A stretch of DNA of 6,498 bases from contig JAEYVE010000258.1 in assembly GCA_023432025.1 (NCBI GenBank), positions 1 to 6,498 of the forward strand, given 5' to 3'. Below the pieces are notes generated by a model, which searched no databases, was not told the DNA's origin, and saw only the letters and a list, made by a program, of their open reading frames with translations. The DNA comes from Pseudomonadota bacterium. GTDB taxonomy: Bacteria > Myxococcota_A > Polyangia > Polyangiales > Polyangiaceae. The position numbers were made by a program, and so were the translations under genes. Shown one piece after another: positions 4,461 to 6,498 of the stretch (the first letter of the stretch is position 1; each line of letters opens with the position of its first letter).

Positions 4461-6401
4461 ATGAAGCTACGGAAATTCTGCGGATTCGCGCTGCTGATGC
4501 CTTTGTTTGCGGCCTGCGCCCTGGAAGGAGGAGAAGAGGACTCTGCTGTCTCCACCCAGTCTGACGCGCTCGTCTTGATGGACAAGCCGGGTACGGATGC
4601 CGCCGCGTACACGGAGGCCGGCCGAGACATCGCTCAGAAGGGCGCTTACACGTTCTACGGCGCGGACACGGACTCGAACGTCACGGGCTTGCTGCACGGC
4701 AGCGCTCACTTGTTCAAGAACAACGTGCCGCTCCGGTCCTATGCGGCCACGACCATCCATCCCGATACTCGTTTCGGTACCCTCGTGGGCCTTTCCGAGA
4801 ACTGGCTCGCAGCGAGGATCCGCAACCTCCCCTTCGCTCCCAACGTGCTGGCTGACGCGGTGCTTCTGGTGGGCAAGAACGGCTCCGGGGAGTTCGAGAG
4901 CTGCGGATCGCTGGGGCCCAACGGCGAGATCCCGAACTGTGTGACCTGCACCGTCCTTCCCGACGGTGGCCAAGGTTTGCCGGACTTCCTGCGCATGAGC
5001 TGCACGGGGGTTCCGCAGGTCACGGTTCTTCGTCCGGGCGCGTTCACGGCGAACGAGGAGCTCCGCGGGATGTCCTTGGTCGGCAACGAGCTCGTGGTGA
5101 CGGCCGCCAAAAAGCTCGTTCGCCTGAGGTGGGACGGAATTTGGAACGAAACGTCCGTTTCGGTGCCCAGCAACGAAACGCTGATCGGCCCCATTTCCCA
5201 GAGCGAAAACCGCCTCGCCGTTTCGGTAGTCCACGACAACGGCTCTCGCTACGTCAACATCTACCAAAGAACCAACGCTCTCAGCCCGTGGGTGTTCTCC
5301 TTCCGCGTTCACCCCCTGCTGGGGCACGCCGCCTCGTTTGGTGCCAAGCTGGAGCTGAGCGGCAACTCGCTGGTCGTCCTCGACGACAACAACGTTCACT
5401 TCATCGACCTGAAGACCGTGCCGACCAACGCCGACGCCGGAGCGCACCGGAGCTGCGTGGTCCCCGTGTCAGCGCACGACGTGGCCATCTCGGGCAGCAG
5501 CGCGGTCGTCGCCAAGCGTTTTGATGTGCCCCTGACGTTCGAGCGTGGTGCGAGTTGGCAGTTTCACGGCGGTCTGCCGAGCGGCCTGTTCCCGCGCAAC
5601 GTGAACTCCTCTGGCTCGACGCTCACGAGCCTCTGGGGCGCGGCCGTCGACGGGGACGAGGTGGCCATCGGGTGGCGCAACCACGTGCGCACCAACCCCG
5701 CAAAGGCCACGGGCGCGGCGCTCGGTTTCGGCTTTGACGACTACGACTGCGGCGCGCTGCGCACGTTGCCGGGCGGCAGCTCGGCGCGCGTCAAGCAGCT
5801 CACGCCCGTCAGCGTCACGGCGCCCGCCTACCAGCAGTACCCGGTGACCAACGCAGTTGACGGCTCCTCGAGCACCCGCTGGATGGCGCCTCAAACCCCC
5901 GGAACGACCCTGGCCTTCGACCTGGGAGAGCTCCGCATGCTCCACCACTTGGAAATCGAGTGGGGCACCACGTACGCCAGCAACCTCACCGTGCAGGTGA
6001 CGGAAAACGGCAGCACCTGGATCGACATTGCCACGCTCACGGGCTCGGGCGGAACGCAGGTCATCGACCTGAAGAACAACACGCAAGCCTTCGGCAAAGG
6101 CGTGCGGCTGCGCCTCAACAACATGCAAGTGACGCCCGGTACGAGTGACTGGGGCGTCGCCGTCAAAGAGGCGCGCATCTACCGCCGCGTCCACGACGCC
6201 TGCGGCCCCACGGCGCCGGTCCCACTGTGCACCGGCGCGGGCCCGTCCCACGTCTGCAACACCGCGTGCGGCGGCTTCTACGCCGCCGGCTCCTGCTACT
6301 GCGACGCGCAGTGCGCAGAGTTCGGGGACTGCTGCTCTTTCGACGGCGCCCACCGCGGCGCGCAGTACCAAGGCGGCGTTGACGCTGTCTGCGGGTACTG
6401 A
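4461..6401 (+). CDS. Secreted lipoprotein with beta-propeller-like body, F5/8 type C domain and somatomedin-B-like C-terminus
   Basis: This 646-residue protein begins with a Lys/Arg-containing hydrophobic signal (1-18) ending LFAAC, so lipidation at Cys19 is likely although Phe at -3 is not the preferred residue. Residues 100-430 hold about six blade-like repeats of the FG-GAP/propeller style. Examples are RFGTLVGLSENWLAARI (104-120), LRGMSLVGNELVVTA (201-215), ISQSENRLAVSVV (245-257), FGAKLELSGNSLVVL (293-307) and WGAAVDGDEVAIGW (392-405). Residues 446-576 fit an F5/8 type C (discoidin) domain: NAVDGSSSTRWMA, LAFDLGELRMLHHLEIEWG and a closing VKEARIYR. The tail (581-646) has ten cysteines, eight spaced like a somatomedin B knot. 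It probably binds glycans or other surface ligands outside the cell; no enzyme motif is visible. The ATG at 4461 was chosen over an upstream in-frame GTG (4380) because it gives the signal peptide directly. GGAA (4452-4455) is its weak ribosome site. Confidence 0.82.
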   Translation: MKLRKFCGFALLMPLFAACALEGGEEDSAVSTQSDALVLMDKPGTDAAAYTEAGRDIAQKGAYTFYGADTDSNVTGLLHGSAHLFKNNVPLRSYAATTIHPDTRFGTLVGLSENWLAARIRNLPFAPNVLADAVLLVGKNGSGEFESCGSLGPNGEIPNCVTCTVLPDGGQGLPDFLRMSCTGVPQVTVLRPGAFTANEELRGMSLVGNELVVTAAKKLVRLRWDGIWNETSVSVPSNETLIGPISQSENRLAVSVVHDNGSRYVNIYQRTNALSPWVFSFRVHPLLGHAASFGAKLELSGNSLVVLDDNNVHFIDLKTVPTNADAGAHRSCVVPVSAHDVAISGSSAVVAKRFDVPLTFERGASWQFHGGLPSGLFPRNVNSSGSTLTSLWGAAVDGDEVAIGWRNHVRTNPAKATGAALGFGFDDYDCGALRTLPGGSSARVKQLTPVSVTAPAYQQYPVTNAVDGSSSTRWMAPQTPGTTLAFDLGELRMLHHLEIEWGTTYASNLTVQVTENGSTWIDIATLTGSGGTQVIDLKNNTQAFGKGVRLRLNNMQVTPGTSDWGVAVKEARIYRRVHDACGPTAPVPLCTGAGPSHVCNTACGGFYAAGSCYCDAQCAEFGDCCSFDGAHRGAQYQGGVDAVCGY

Positions 6402-6498
6402 ACGCAGCGGGTAGCGAGAGGGGAGGCCAAGCGCGCCGCGGCGCCCCCCGCGCTCCCACCATTGCCGCTGCCTTCGAGGAGTCCCCCTCCGCGCGTGC
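6402..6498. other. Right-edge non-coding stretch
   Basis: There is no supportable gene. A 12-nt perfect palindrome, GCGCCGCGGCGC (6433-6444), and outer GCGCG/CGCGC arms (6431-6435 and 6449-6453) could fold. No T tract follows, so I do not call a terminator. Confidence 0.3.

Noticed and set aside
5469..6371. 300-residue - strand open frame opposite the discoidin and cysteine-rich domains
   Set aside because: It is Ala/Arg/Val-rich shadow coding opposite a strongly supported domain region.
6433..6444. 12-nt palindrome GCGCCGCGGCGC after the last gene as a terminator or site
   Set aside because: Such palindromes are common by chance in very GC-rich DNA. It has no loop and no following T tract.
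1..6498. CRISPR arrays, tRNA or rRNA genes, insertion sequences, att sites
   Set aside because: No regularly spaced repeats, tRNA-like cloverleaf arms, transposase motifs or terminal inverted repeats were seen.

Overview
The window is GC-rich and densely coded, and every gene I can support is on the + strand. GTG starts are common, genes abut or overlap, and there are two lipoprotein genes. One of these carries a propeller, discoidin and somatomedin-B-like architecture. This style points to a Myxococcota (myxobacterial, Polyangia-like) chromosome; that placement is inference, since no rRNA or marker gene is present.

Region 1 (1-982) is a compact regulatory operon. A promoter-like stretch carries two copies of the same palindrome (GCAACC-N4-GGTTGC, 42 bp apart). 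It is followed by an SRPBCC/AHSA1-family ligand-binding-fold gene and, 4 nt later, a non-metal ArsR-family repressor gene. The palindromes are the obvious candidate operator for that repressor, so the pair probably autoregulates.

Region 2 (1013-4205) holds four tightly packed genes separated by 1 nt, a 4-nt ATGA overlap and 7 nt. Two encode small beta-rich proteins without catalytic motifs. They are followed by a 431-residue protein with a conserved-looking His...Cys arrangement (His251 and Cys316), suggestive of a clan CD (caspase/CHAT-like) fold, and then by a small lipoprotein. The order of accessory beta proteins, enzyme-like protein and periplasm-facing lipoprotein resembles an effector/immunity cassette, possibly of a contractile or type VI-type secretion system. 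No VgrG, PAAR or structural secretion gene lies in the window, so this role is a hypothesis. It is the best candidate here for an undescribed system.

Region 3 (4206-4460) is a 255-bp intergenic gap with only weak dyads. Region 4 (4461-6401) encodes a 646-residue secreted, probably lipid-anchored protein. It has a beta-propeller-like body, an F5/8 type C (discoidin) domain and a cysteine-rich C-terminus whose spacing matches the eukaryotic somatomedin B knot almost exactly. The last 97 bp contain no recognisable gene.
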